From assembly GCF_933775445.1 (NCBI RefSeq), contig NC_065875.1, positions 23,745,555-23,809,554 of the forward strand: a stretch of DNA of 64,000 nucleotides, given 5' to 3'. The translations under genes and the position numbers were made by a program. This DNA comes from Argentina anserina. Taxonomy: Eukaryota; Streptophyta; Magnoliopsida; Rosales; Rosaceae. The notes beneath the pieces are model-generated. The model had not been told where the DNA came from. It was given only the letters and a program-made list of their open reading frames with translations, and searched no databases. This document shows positions 12,481 to 25,054 of this stretch, in pieces. Positions within the stretch are counted from its first letter, which is position 1. Each line of letters starts with the position of its first letter.

Positions 12481-15400
12481 ATTATGTGCACGTCTGAAAA
12501 GAGAGGTTTCGTGAAATGTAGAAGGAGAGAGATCATAGTTACATAGGATTCTATACCGAAAAGTTGAGGATTAGAGTATTATGTAATTGAGGATTATTAT
12601 CGATCTGATGATTCTGATCGGAAGCTATACAAGTGCCCTTTTAGACCAACCTTCATGCATGATAAGATATCATTGTTTATTTTCTTAAGATACAAGGAAT
12701 TAAGAGGTGAAATTTATATTATATTAAAAAAGGTACACGTTAACTTAATTAATATTTAGAAAATAATGAAAATGAGATTTTTGATTCATAAAACGCTTGT
12801 CGTAGCATTTTAGTTGTTTAACCAATAAAGAAAAAGAAGAAACTTTGGTTTATAGTCTTTTTCTTGCAAGATTTTTCAGTAAATAATGAAGAGCATACTA
12901 TCAGAGATCATGAGATCAATTCCATATTGGTTGAATTATCGATCGAGAATTAATGAGTAATTTAATATCTGTTATATCTTCGGAGTTTTTCATAAAGCCC
13001 GGGTAACGTATCTCATGCATGGAAATCTTGTACAATCGATAAACTGAAATGTACGTGACGAGGTTCAAATACACAATTGCTTGATTCTCAGGGCACTTAA
13101 AATCAATATGTTTGCTTGTTTCCCCTATTTGCCATATGAACTCCACACTATATCGACCACACGTACTCGCAATTCCTCAAACACAACCGAAAAGAGAAAA
13201 GGAAAAAGTGTGTACCCACTTGACGCTTGGATAGCTTCAATGGCGCGCTGCCTTTTTTCATTTGGGGTAGACACAATAACATATATTGGGGTACGTAAGT
13301 CTGGCCACAATGGACTAATTTCCAGATCAACTTGAGCCTGCTTAACTACCATTGGGTCTTGGGATCTCTCTGGCCGAAGTCTAGCTAGAGATCGCTAGGC
13401 TCTGGAGCTATAAAGATCTTTATATAGCTCGTAAACAGTTCTGCGAGCTGTTTGTTACTTGGCCTGCAGTCCTTGCTTTCGGTTTTGCCCTAATTTCAAG
13501 CAAAAACATGAATGCATTGACTTGCAAGTGGCTGTTGCATAGACGTAGCACCACCAGTCCACCACCGCCACTACCCCAGTTGCCCCTGCACACATGCATA
13601 CTCGTCTAAGTTCTAACCACATAATAAGGTTCAGGTCCCTCCGCAAGCACTCCAGGTGGAAGACACCGGAATCACACCCAGTATATTCAATCATGGTAAA
13701 ACTGGCGCACCCCTTAAATTTGGGAGGCGTACATTATCTAGGTTCTGGGTATTTTGGCCCGACTTGAATACGGTTTATCTGTATCTTATAGCACTAGCAA
13801 AGCTGCTAGGGCAACTCGCCAATAAGAAACTGGAAAAGTGAGTAAACCCTAGTTTTAAGAGGAAGCAGATGGGGCCATGTGCGAGGAGCATGAGGCCGGC
13901 ATGCACCTTAAGACACGCGTATGTGCGCGCGCACCAAATTTTGACTCTGACTCGATCGAACTGAAGCAAACGAGTTAGGGATCGAGTTGATGAGCAATAC
14001 GTGAGGGTTTGTTTTATCATTTTATTTAGTATATAATTTACGAGCTTTGCTTGTAGTTTGATTAATTAACTAAATTATGTTTGTGTGAGGCACTAATAGT
14101 TCCAATAATTTGATGGAAATTTGATTACTATATATACTGTACTTTGTACTCTAAGTTGGAGTCTTGTATTGGACTAAAGAATGACTGAGTTTGATTGTGG
14201 AAGATGGGGATTGTGAAATCAAGTTGATTTTAATTTAGAAAACTTAGAGACAAGTATATATGGGACATCACAGAATGAGTCATGAAACATGGTTGATTCA
14301 GAATTTCTGATTGATGTGCTTTCATTTTGTAGGCAAATGGAGGAGCGAGGGATTTGGATTCCATTTCTTTCTGTCACCATGTCCCATACTACGTACTGTA
14401 CTCCTTAGATAAATTAAAAACACTTCAGTTCGATTAGGAGTATTTCAACTCTTAAGTTCACACCTAATTATCAACCAAAGTAAAATTAAGAAAGTGAAAA
14501 AACGATACAAGCTGAATAAGTGAACAAACTGGTTCATTAATACTAACAGAGTTGTTGAAGGGATTTGTGTAAAAAAAAGAGATTGTGCTTAGCGATTTGC
14601 GAACTATCAACCAAATTGCCATATATTCTCCAAACCTAACAATAGTTCTCTTCTCACCCATGCATGCATTTAGAAACAAGCCATAAATTTGAGAATATTT
14701 AGTGAAATATAAAAATTTACCTATTTGGGAAGTTTCTTTTGAAACTTATTAGAAAATTAAGTTTGAGTTAATGGTTGAGAATAAAATTTTAAAATCATTG
14801 ATGTGGAACCGTTCTAAGAACCTAAAGAGATTCAGATTCAGATTCAATCCTCACAATAAATTTGAAGAGCTTCATAGAGATCATTACCGTTTCAGTAATT
14901 CAGAATTAAAAATCACTCAAATCTTGAAAATGTAAATAGTAAGGCATTCGTAAAAGGAAGTTTCGAGCACAGGAATTGATTAAGACAAACCGTTAGAAGT
15001 TAAAACCTAGTTACCTAGACCACCATGATCCATTGACTTCACTCCCTGGCCGGCTGGCCTCCATTGATCCCACACCCCTCGGAATGGGACACTGCTTTCT
15101 ACTGTGCCCCCTTAATTTAGTGCCTATTTACTGTTTACCGCCAAGCAAACATCTAATTAACTACTTGATCCCTTGTTTTATTTGTTTCCGATGAAGTCCA
15201 CCAGTGTGTATACTAATAGTAAGTCGATATATGAAATATTTACTTCACTTTCTCACTTGATTTACCTATTTCAATAGTGGTAAAAACTTACTGACACAAC
15301 CATCTTAGGATCTTTCTTGTGGAGGAATCTAGTTTAGGTTGAGTATAATCGCAACAACATGCATGGAGTTTTTTTTGATTTTTTTGGTTTAGTATAGAAG

Positions 15401-16030
15401 ACGAACTACACATTTACTTTCGACAACAACTCTTTGAACGCCTACATATTTCTCACTTATTTTTTACCGTAATCTCTTGCGTCTCTTTACCTTTGAACGA
15501 CTTCACAAAGACTTGATTTTTGATTGATTTATGAAAGTCTTTGGAGAACTAATCGGTAACGAAGAGAAACACAAACGACTCAATTGACTAGAAGTCTAGA
15601 ATGGAAGACAAAGATTAAAGAAAAATATTGGTAAAGAAAATTCCAACTATCATAAACTTATTCAACGCACTTTAGTACCTAGCCACGTTATAACTCCGGG
15701 TTTGGTGCCAAACTACGCCGGGGGTAGTAGTTAGTTCAGATTTACCAGCAAACTCATACTTCATTTTTAAAGCAGCGAGTTGTTCTCAAATTTTACAGAG
15801 GAATTGAATTTGGGAAGTCGCAAAGGGACTGAGAGACCTCAGGACACCATTAACCCACAAAAGGAAAAACAAGAAGAGAGAAAAAGAGGGAAAGCTGTGT
15901 GATTGTGTTTGGTGGTACCTTTTGAACTTGCAGGTTTTTGGAGTATTGTGTCGGGAGGTCTCTGTGTTTTAATGGACGTTTCGCTTTGAATTTTTGGGCT
16001 ACTTTGGGTTTTCTTTTAAGGAAGGAGAGA
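12481..16030. other. intergenic upstream of the ACR4-like gene
   Basis: No gene recognised. A minus-strand open frame at 13125-13352 reads protein-like in its first ~50 codons but matches nothing I know. The last ~600 bp before the ACR4-like gene probably holds its promoter. Confidence 0.5.
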
Positions 16031-16042
16031 ATTCATATTTTG

Positions 16043-16050
16043 TATATAAT
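16043..16050 (+). promoter_or_regulatory. candidate TATA box of the ACR4-like gene
   Basis: TATATAAT, about 27 bp before a GA-rich leader and 235 bp before the start codon. Position is plausible for a transcription start in the GA repeat; unverified. Confidence 0.4.
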
Positions 16051-16069
16051 TTATTAGTTTCCCTTTAGT

Positions 16070-16095
16070 GAGAGAGAGAGAGAGAGAGAGAGAGA
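16070..16095 (+). repeat. (GA)13 microsatellite in the presumed 5' leader of the ACR4-like gene
   Basis: Pure GA run. GA/CT repeats are common in plant 5' UTRs and can bind GAGA-type (BBR/BPC) factors; the regulatory role here is inference. Confidence 0.85.
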
Positions 16096-16284
16096 TCAAC
16101 AGGGGAGAGGGCAGGTCAAAGATCCTAAAGATCTTTCTTCCCTTCCTGTATATATACATACACACCAGCCCAACTTTTCTCTCTTCCCTCTTTGCTCTGC
16201 TCTTCTTGCTTTGGTTTGAGACAACCCAGAAAGAAAAGGTTGAAGCTTTTGGTGCTGGGGGTACCCAATTCTCTGCAGATTGAA

Positions 16285-18909
16285 ATGGGTAGGTGCTGTT
16301 TTCTTTTATTTGTGTTTTCATGGCTTGTGAAAGGTCTGTTCTTTGTTCTGAGGATCAAGAAAGTGTGGATTTTTGTGTTTAGTTTTGTTGATTGAAAGAT
16401 TGAAGAACAAGTTTTCTGTTGGATTTTGGTTACTTTTACACTGTCTACACCTTCATCACCTTTGTCTTGTGATACAAGTCGGATTCACGGTGATGGTTCC
16501 TTGGTTTCTCCTTTTGCTTTGTTATATTCTTTAGGAGTTACAAGTATCATTTCTTGATTGGTTCTGCATAAATTCTCAATCTTCTTCCATTGGTGCCCTT
16601 TATTCTCTCCCACCTTTTTGTCTAATTTGGTTTTTTTTTTTCTTACTTTTTTGGGGCTTCTTCAGAGGTTAGCATGAGCTTTTCGAATGACATGGACGAT
16701 GAGTATGAGAAACTTTGCAGGAGAATGAACCCGCCAAGGTTTGAAAGCTCATTCTCTTCAATGTTCATCAATGTAAATGAATCTTTACCATACCTGTTTT
16801 GAGTTTCACACCTTTGTCCTGTCAGGGTGGTGATTGATAATGAAGCCTGCAAGAATGCTACGGTGATAAGGGTATGGTCACCCTTTCTGTGCTTCTGTGT
16901 GTCCTTTTTTGCTTAAATTTTGGTTTTTTGGTGGAAGGTTTGGTACTTACTCTAATTTTCTGGTGCAGGTTGATAGTGCTAACAAACTTGGAATACTTCT
17001 AGAAGTTGTACAAATACTCACTGATCTTAACCTTATTGTAACCAAAGCGTACATATCCTCTGATGGAGGCTGGTTTATGGATGGTAACACTCCTCCAAAG
17101 CTTTTTAGGACTGTTTAGTAGTTTATCACTGTGAAATTATGACCTTGAACCCTTTGTGATTTGCTTTTGAATTCAGTTTTCAATGTCACTGATCAAGATG
17201 GAAACAAGGTTACAGATGAAGGGGTTTTGGATTATATTCGAAAGGTGGGTTGTTTTTCTGTTTGGTTTTTCTTATTTTGTTCATTTTTGTTATAGCTCCT
17301 AATTTTGGTGACTTTATTTTCAGTCTCTTGGTCCTGAGTCGTGCTTTGCCTCTTCCATGAGATCTGTTGGTGTTATACAATCCATGGACCATACTACACT
17401 TGAGATAAGTGGAACCGACAGACCGGGATTGCTCTCTGAAGTGAGTGCTGTGCTCGCCATTCTTAAATGCAATGTAGTAGGTGCGGAAGTGTGGACTCAC
17501 AACACAAGGGCTGCATCTGTGATGCATATTACCGATGATGAGACGGGGTTGGCTATTACTAATCTGGAGAGGCTAGCTAGTATTAAGGAATCTGTATGCA
17601 ATGTACTTAAGGGGAGTATTAAATCCAGGGGATCTAGGACTGTTGTCTCTCATACTGTCACACATCCAGAACGAAGGCTTCACCAAATGATGTTTGCAGA
17701 TAGGGACTATGACCGAATGAAGGATGAGAGTGTCTTGGATGACAAGCAAAGGCCAGATGTGAATGTTGTTAATTGGTATGACAAGGACTATTCGGTGGTT
17801 ACTATTCGGAGTAAAGATAGGCCAAAGCTTCTCTTCGATACAGTTTGCACTTTAACAGACATGCAGTATGTTGTTTATCATGCAAATATTGATGCTGAAG
17901 GGCCTGAAGCTTATCAGGTATGCTATTTTTGCTTTGGCAACTTAAATTTTGTGGCAGACTACATTGGCTGCTCAGTTAGATGAGCTTCATTTGGTCCCGG
18001 TTTTGCTAAGGAATCATCCCTAATTATTGTCTTGTTGTGTTTCTAGGAGTACTTTATCAGGCATATAGATGGATCTCCTGTGAAATCAGATGCTGAGAGA
18101 CAAAGAGTGATACAATGCCTTGAAGCAGCTATTGAGAGAAGAGTATCTGAGGTATCTGGACTATCGTATCTCAGATTTTCTGCATGTCTGATTCTGTTTT
18201 GGGCAGTAATCTTTTAAAGGCAACCAAAAATATTCATTTGAGGGCATTGATAGCTTCAATATGTGATAAAGGGGTGATTGGCTTCTTTTTTTTCGTCTAA
18301 TGTAAAATTAGCGGTTGTGGTGATATGATTATGAGTCAAATTATCATTTTAAAAGCATTTTGATGTTGACCCTTTTTCATTTACTTAACCAGTGCTGCTG
18401 TAATTATTCCATTTGTCTCATTATGTTCTATTACCCTCATCTGTTTGTCTAATTTCTGTAATAGATGATACTTTTATTCTGTTAAGTCATATTTTTTAAA
18501 TTTTTTTAGTGTTTTTTGAAAGACTACATTGATATGCAGACAAATAATATGTTTCCTCCTGATTCAGGGTTTGAAGCTAGAACTCTGCACCACAGATAGA
18601 GTTGGGCTGCTCTCTGATGTCACTCGAATTTTCCGAGAAAATAGCCTTACTGTAACCAGAGCAGAAGTGACAACCAAAGCAGGCAAAGCTGTTAATACAT
18701 TCTATGTTCGCGAGGCATCAGGCAATCCGGTTGACTCTAAAACCATAGAGTCGATTCGTCAAGAAATCGGGCAGACTATTCTTAAAGTGAAAGGCACTCC
18801 TGAAGACTTCAATCCTGGCTCTCAGGAATCACCAACCAGGTTCCTCTTTGGTGGTCTGTTCAAGTCAAGATCTTTTGTGAATTTTAAACTGATTAGGTCT
18901 TATTCCTGA
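16285..18909 (+). CDS. ACR4: ACT-domain-repeat protein, ACR4-like
   Basis: Eight coding exons: 16285-16288, 16666-16738, 16826-16871, 16969-17083, 17177-17244, 17324-17917, 18047-18151 and 18568-18909. All introns are GT-AG and the frame is continuous, giving 448 residues. Exon 1 contributes only ATGG; the joined start reads MEVSMSFS, which matches the Arabidopsis ACR4 N terminus as I recall it and fixes the start. Four ACT domains are visible at about 37-100, 126-200, 257-325 and 336-410. They carry the usual patterns, such as [39 protein letters not shown] and [13 protein letters not shown]. Plant ACR proteins are thought to be amino-acid-sensing regulators without a catalytic domain; the ligand of this one is unknown. 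The C-terminal tail after ACT4 ends in a basic [16 protein letters not shown] segment. It looks intact. Confidence 0.93.
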
Positions 18910-20648
18910 GAAACTGGTCACTGATCACCCTCCTGTACATATTAGATCACTTAAAGTCCAACTTCACCAAAATTTGTCTAGGTTTAGAGATCTAAATCTA
19001 AGAAAACGTCCAATTATTAAAGGAAAGCAGTAGAGTGAAGCGATTGTAAATATACCTATCAGCGTCTCTCCCTTTGTTTGTTAGTGTGTTCCAACCTCCC
19101 ATTGGGTCATCACAGCAAAAGGAAATTATGTAATGGTCAGAGAAAAATCATCTCTGAGCTATGTATATAATATTTTCCTTGCCCTTATTCAAGTCTTGGT
19201 AGTATTATATATGAATCTCAATCTTTGTTTAGCATATATTTGTGGTTGGGGTGATTATGGTAGGCATCAGTCAATTGGTTCTAGACTTCTAGTTTTCCTA
19301 TTGGTATTCAGTGAATTCAAGTTTCTTGGCAACTTGAGGTCCTATTGCCAAACATAAGAAGCTGAATAGAAAAGGCTCCTTAGTGGTTTGAGTATTCAAA
19401 GCTGTGTATCTTTCTGGTGGGTGAGTATACCAAACATTTGACTCCTCTCAATTCCCATTGGGCATGTTGTGAGTGATTTGTTTCTAGTTTTAGACTTTTA
19501 GTTGTGGGTTCAATCACAATCAGATGGGGACAGACACTTGAAAACCTAAAACTTGGGAATGAATCTTTCTGGTAAATGTTTTTTGCAGAAAAACCCAAAA
19601 ATGGGGGTAGAGTTGAAAGAATCTGAGTGCATATTCCATTCTATAAGCTTCTTTTTTGCTTCCATAAACTGGTTTGGACCCCATTACTGGTTTGAATAGG
19701 AAAGGAATCGGAAAATCATTCTAGGCCAATCCAAATCCAATTTGAAACGCATTCCCTTTTGATCAGAACCTCAGCAAAGTGCTGAGGGTGCTGTGGTGTG
19801 ATTGGAAAGCACAAAAAGCAACATATATATGATATGAGAGAAAAAAAAAGGCAGGGAAAAATGCGCCTTCTTTTTTGCAGCCAAATAATTCTATGATATA
19901 TCTTCCTCACTAGTCTTTGTAATTGGCACCATTATTACAACCTTTCGTTACTCTTATCTTGGTTGCTGATGCCAACAGAAGAAGAAATTCAAGAGGGACA
20001 AGCAATCCAAAAGTGACAAAATAATTGGTGTATCAAAAAGATTATATGCAGCTGCCTTTCCTTGTCATTGTTTTATTTGTATATGTGATGCAATGAATTT
20101 CTCACATAATTTAGTTACCACTTCGGCTAGAGAGAGTAGTAAAAAATGAAGGTGCTTCAATAATGAGATTATACATTTGGAAAAAGGTCTCTCTTGAAGT
20201 AGACAGATCACATAAGTAATTTATTTCTTTGCAGTTGATTGTTATATATTATATATGACTAGTTACAAGTGTCCTTCATACATTGTATATGTCATGGAAA
20301 AACATGAATGTCCATGTCAAGCTGTTAGTCCACCCTTCATTTCCTTTTCTTTTCTCCCCTTTGACAAAGATAATTATTAGTGATTGATTCATTAACATTA
20401 TTGGTTCGTCTACAATACACTAAAGTATCGATATATCAAGTAGAGAGTATGACCGGCTCCATGTACTGAGATCAAATCTTATAGAGTTGGCCTACAGAGC
20501 TGATATTCTGCTATAAAGAGTTGATGCTTACTGTTTTTTTTTTAAAATAATTTCTTTAGGGTTTAGGGTTGATGTGTAATGTGAATCTGTAATACATTCA
20601 TGTATAGACAATCAAACACCAAAATCATACACAACTGCACAATAGAGA
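18910..20648. other. 3' flank of the ACR4-like gene and intergenic DNA
   Basis: The first few hundred bases are presumably 3' UTR. Beyond that I see no gene, RNA or repeat. Confidence 0.6.
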
Positions 20649-21384
20649 CAGGCCGGTCCGTCGTTTTTGAGGGCCAGTATGGCTTACGTATTGAGGCATT
20701 TTTGTCCTAATATATAGGAAAAAAAAATCGAGTAATTATTTTGTATACTTAGAACACCACGTGACACTGCCATATGGTTCACTCAGCCAACTATATTTAC
20801 TCCATAGTGTGGTAAATATGCATACGGTGAAATAGAAAAAAATATTTAAATATGAGTAACCAATCATAAACAAATACAGTAATATTTTTTCCTAATAATA
20901 CACCAAATCTTCTAATAAAAGGGGTATTCTTATATCCTCTGCTTAAAAAGTTATCTATTAAACTCTCATAATCTATTAAACTTTATTTACAAAAAGACTG
21001 TATTAGAAGTCGAGAGGGTCTTAGATGCAAAGTCATTTATTAAACTCTCATAATCAAGCTTTTCTAAAAACTTGGTTAATGAGAGGAGACTGTATTAGAA
21101 GTCGAGAGGGTTTTTTTCGGTAGATATGAGATCTTTTAAGTGTTGAAATCGCGAAAATAAGGGATAAAAACAAAAAACAATTCGAGGGAAAAAATGGTCA
21201 GTAAGATGATTTGAACTCTCATCACGTAATTTGGAAGATGCGTGTCTTAGTTAACTGAACTATCAATTGACTTAGTAATAAAATGACTATTTTTTATTAT
21301 AAATAAGCTTAAAGAATTTTTTTAATGCCCTCACAAGTTTGAGGTCCCGTGTTGTTGCACAAACACACCCATGAGCCGCCCTTG
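20649..21384. mobile_element. hAT-like non-autonomous element (736 bp)
   Basis: Flanked by 8-bp direct repeats aatagaga (20641-20648) and aacagaga (21385-21392), 7 of 8 identical. The ends are weakly inverted: CAGGCCGGTCCG on the left and, reverse complemented, CAAGGGCGGCTCATG on the right. No coding capacity. Classification rests on the duplication length and the CAGGGCCGG-type ends common in plant hAT MITEs. Confidence 0.6.
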
Positions 21385-21437
21385 AACAGAGATACACTAT
21401 TGTTTTTCTATAGTATTGTTCTTGGATTGGTCAATAG

Positions 21438-21978
21438 TAGGGCCGGTCATGAGCATAGAAGGGCTTAGTGCGGAATTTAAAATAGGTCTTATATAGAAAA
21501 TAAAAACTAAAAAAATGGTATGTAATCATCATCAAATCAATTTATATAGTGTTAATGAACAACTCAAACATCACATATAAGGTGAATAATTATTGACATT
21601 CAATTAGAGGTTAGGGAAAAAAGATTTTGGGTGGGTCGAGTCATTTGGGTTTGAGGAATTGAGTCACCTTTGCGGGATCACTTATATTTGCTTTAGTTAA
21701 ATTAAGACAGAGGTTAGGATTTAGGGATCACAAATAACACATAATTGTTAGTTAAACAAAAAAAAAGGAAGTTGGGTTTCGAACACAAGACGTGTGTGTC
21801 ACTAAGAAAACAACCGTACCAAGTTGACAACTAAATTAAAGTGTATTATACATATAATTGATTTGATAATTTAATTAGTAATAATCATTTTTTATATATA
21901 AAAATAATTTGGCATCTGGTCGGAGCGTGGGGGCCTTGTGGAACCACAGCACCAGCACTTCCCCATGGCCCGGCCCTG
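21438..21978. mobile_element. hAT-like non-autonomous element (541 bp)
   Basis: Left end TAGGGCCGGTCATGAG; right end, reverse complemented, CAGGGCCGGGCCATG. Flanking 8-bp repeats gtcaatag (21430-21437) and gtcaacag (21979-21986) match at 7 of 8. It lies only 45 bp from the previous hAT-like element and belongs to a related GGGCCGG-ended group. No coding capacity. Confidence 0.72.
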
Positions 21979-22577
21979 GTCAACAGTCAATGCTACTTTT
22001 TATGTTATATATGGATGAACCAAGAGTTAAAAAAAAAAAAAACAATCATGGCCTAATCATGATCTTGCAAACTGGGATAGAAAATAACAGTGATGGTGAG
22101 CCACAAACCAAAGCCCACATTCATCTGCAGAACCCTGAAATATATACAGAAACATTGTTTAAGTTATCAAGAATCATGTGCCTCTGAATTCTCTTTGTCA
22201 CTGAAAGCAATGGCTTTTGAATGCATGTGTGCACTTATTCCTCACCACATGACAGAAAGGAAGTTGGCAGTGGGGGAATGCAAGATTGCTAAGTAGTTTT
22301 CTTTGAACTTCAGCAAGGAAGCAACCTCTCCTCACATGAAGCAAGCTCAATATCAGCTGAGCATATGAGATACTTTATTACATGTCCCATTTAACTATGC
22401 AACAACTCCAGTGATGATTCTGCACAATTGCACATGATGTGCCATTCTTTAGTAACTAGCAAAGCTCTTGGGACCCTCATTGGAAATTAGCCGATTCTTC
22501 GGGGTTTTCTTACCATGCCGTAAATGGGAAAAAAAAAAACTGAAAGACAATAGAGAATTCGTTAATTCAATGATTCA
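21979..22577. other. intergenic, no gene seen
   Basis: Two short overlapping open frames here have low-complexity or unremarkable sequence and no recognised domain. Confidence 0.5.
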
Positions 22578-22697
22578 AACAAACTAGTATGTCGATAGGG
22601 TAAAATTCTCGACATGGGGATGGAGATTATTTCTTTAAAACAAGTAGTATGTCGATAGGGTATAATTCTCGACATGGAGTTGGAGATTCTAGCTTAT
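22578..22697. repeat. 60-bp tandem duplication, each copy carrying a short palindrome
   Basis: Two copies with an exact 60-bp period share GTCGATAGGGTA and TTCTCGACATGG. Within each copy, ATGTCGA and TCGACAT form perfect 7-bp inverted arms around a 13-nt loop. It lies about 160-275 bp upstream of the small candidate gene at 22854, so it could be a duplicated regulatory site. That role is inference. Confidence 0.85.
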
Positions 22698-22853
22698 CTG
22701 GAAATGGGAGTCAATGGTCAAGTGCAATCTTATTGTAGCATCAATGATTTCCTAGCTAAGTAATGCTTGAGATCTGGCTCTTATAACAAAGAGTACATAA
22801 ACCGCAGGGAGACTCAAAGACCTAATAACTTGGAGTAGAGGAAACAAACCATC

Positions 22854-23144
22854 ATGGAAGACACAAGTGCAGAGTTTCCAGGCTTCCAAACTTGTGCACA
22901 CAAAGATGACAGCATTTTCAGAAGGCGGTTGAGCCGGTTGCAACGACGAGCTCCTTGTCCTCTTCAGCTGATTAAACAGCCTAACAATAATAATGCCACC
23001 TCTTCTGGGTGCTTGAGCAGCTCAAATTCTTCATCTTCTTCTTTGAATTCATTCATCCATCAGAGTAAAGATCCCATCCCACTACTATCCCCTCTAGTAC
23101 TGCCTTCTTTGCTTGAATCTGGCTGCATTCAACAAGTAAATTAA
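22854..23144 (+). CDS. hypothetical 96-residue serine-rich protein
   Basis: Single-exon open frame, ATG to TAA. I recognise no domain. The first half is basic (RRRLSRLQRRAP, about residues 23-34), followed by an Asn/Ser-rich stretch (residues 43-66) and a hydrophobic proline/leucine-rich C terminus (about 75-90). There is no signal peptide or membrane helix. It may be a small plant-specific protein, the remnant of a longer gene, or spurious. Supporting it: codon-like composition, no competing frame of similar quality, and a gap of several kb between clear genes. Against it: short length and no recognised homologue. Confidence 0.4.
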   Translation: MEDTSAEFPGFQTCAHKDDSIFRRRLSRLQRRAPCPLQLIKQPNNNNATSSGCLSSSNSSSSSLNSFIHQSKDPIPLLSPLVLPSLLESGCIQQVN

Positions 23145-23977
23145 GCGCTGCTACAGAAAGCCTTGAGAAATCTTTCAGAAGGTTTACATCCTGTGGCAAA
23201 TAAGTTGGATGCAATCTTAAGTTCTATTCCAACTTCCAAGGCACATTGTATTTTCTGTTTGTAACTCTGTAAATTAGTACATGTAGCATCTATGGATTTG
23301 CCAACAAATTACAGTTCATTGAAAATGTTTTCTCCTAGAATGTTCTATGGCAACCATAGATGATTTATGTTTTAATTCCTGCTTTTCTGAAATGCAAAGA
23401 TCTAGTAGACTAGTACTCAACAAGCCCATGATGTCAACTCTAAAACTAGGCTTATACTAGGTGTATGCTCAAACCAATTGCTTACTTCCAAGTTGAGACC
23501 CAAAGCTCATATGTGGATTGAGATTGTGACTAATAAGTCCAATTACCATCCAAGAAATCTGTCTTGATCAACATTCTTGCTTTTTATAGTAAGAAAAAAT
23601 TCAGATACATACATGATACATCGCGATCGCCGTTTTAGCGAGGAATTGAGAACTAGCTAGTACATTTTCTAGGTAATTTAACTTCAAATCGTCTAGAAAT
23701 GAATTCACATCTTTAATTTTCATTTGTACCAGATTGTGTTGCCTTGTAAGTGAAGCTATGTATACGTTTCATTATTAGATTCGAACAAAAAAAATGATTT
23801 CATTAACTCATAAGATTAAAAAAAATTAAAAAGATTAAGTTTATGAGCTTACTGGCTCATTCTAAATGTGTATTTCGTACAAGAACTAACATAAAATGAA
23901 AAAAATTATAATTATAATCCTTCTAATAAAAGGGAAAATTATATTATACATTAATGCATGTTATGCATAAGGTCATA
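23145..23977. other. intergenic, no gene seen
   Basis: Probably 3' flank of the small candidate gene followed by AT-rich DNA. Confidence 0.5.
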
Positions 23978-24521
23978 TAGGGCTGACAATGGTACACAAT
24001 TCCATTCCAACCAACTCATATACCAACTGTACCAAATACGTTGGTTACCACTAAATCGATATACGGTACAATATACCGTACATACTTTAAAAAGTGGTAC
24101 GGTAGGCGGTAAACATTTTCCTATACCATGTACCTACAAATTTATATTATATTAAGTTATTTAATATAAAAAAATATCCTTAAATTTTCAACCTATCATT
24201 TCTTTTCCTAATCGTTTTGAAAATTTGTTAGTACTTTGGCTATTTAGACTTTGACATGTTCAATTTATGATTTTTTATTTGGTAATTTGGTTAAAGTTGT
24301 TTGGGACTTTGAATTTGTATTGTTATGTGTTATTACCTATTTGGATTGACCCGTTAAATTTTTTGGGTTTAAAACATGTTGGTAGAAGCCCATTACTAAC
24401 CGTACCAATTAGTTGGTAAACCAATATTATTATTTGGTATAAACAGTGAATTTTTCATATCAATTATATGTTAGTGGGTACATGATATCGGAGAAATAAA
24501 GTTGGTATATCTACCAATCCA
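23978..24521. mobile_element. candidate hAT-like element with degenerate ends
   Basis: The left end TAGGGCTGACAATGGTAC is a typical hAT-type terminus. The right end is less clear (TGGATTGGTAGA when reverse complemented). GTCATA sits on both flanks (972-977 and 522-527 of the respective kb), but an 8-bp duplication is not clean; an alternative reading uses CATAAGG on both sides. The interior is rich in TACCAA/TTGGTA motifs in both orientations, as in subterminal repeats of such elements. Confidence 0.4.
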
Positions 24522-24559
24522 GTCATACATAAGGACATTTTTTAGCCGACTTTCGTATG

Positions 24560-25054
24560 CATGGCCGGCCCTGAGAGATTTGAGGCACCGTGCGCGTAAA
24601 AAAAAAGGGCCATTGTACAATTTTTATTTATTTAAAAAGAACCTTTTTCATAGGCAAAATTAGAAAGAAAAATAAGGGATTATATAAAGCTCTGAACACC
24701 AAAGCCGTTGAATTCAGAATATCAGAATAATTGTGAAGGATCACTATTAAGTCTATCCATTTATAGAGGTAGCATATAAAGAAATTTTGATTTAGGAGAA
24801 CATCAATCGGCAACCGAGCTCTTTGATTCTTACTATCAGTCTTCTTCATAATGAAATGAGAAGATTAACAATTTAGGATAAAATAAGACGGCGAAAACAT
24901 GAAAAAAGTGAAGTTTTGCTGAAAACAATGCAATTTTGAAAGCCAAAGAAAAAAGAAAGGAGATTAATCGACAAATGAGCAAACAGAAAAAAAAACAAAT
25001 TGGACCCTGGGCCCAGTTAAGAGCACTGCTTGCCTTCTCTTAGAGCCGACCATG
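24560..25054. mobile_element. hAT-like non-autonomous element (495 bp)
   Basis: The 19-bp inverted ends are CATGGCCGGCCCTGAGAGA and, from the right, CATGGTCGGCTCTAAGAGA, with three mismatches. The 8-bp flanking repeats ttcgtatg (24552-24559 and 25055-25062) are identical, the signature of hAT transposition. No coding capacity. Confidence 0.8.

Noticed and set aside
16016..16395. Open frames on both strands over the ACR4-like leader
   Set aside because: They read through the GA microsatellite and the first intron; artefacts of the 5' leader.
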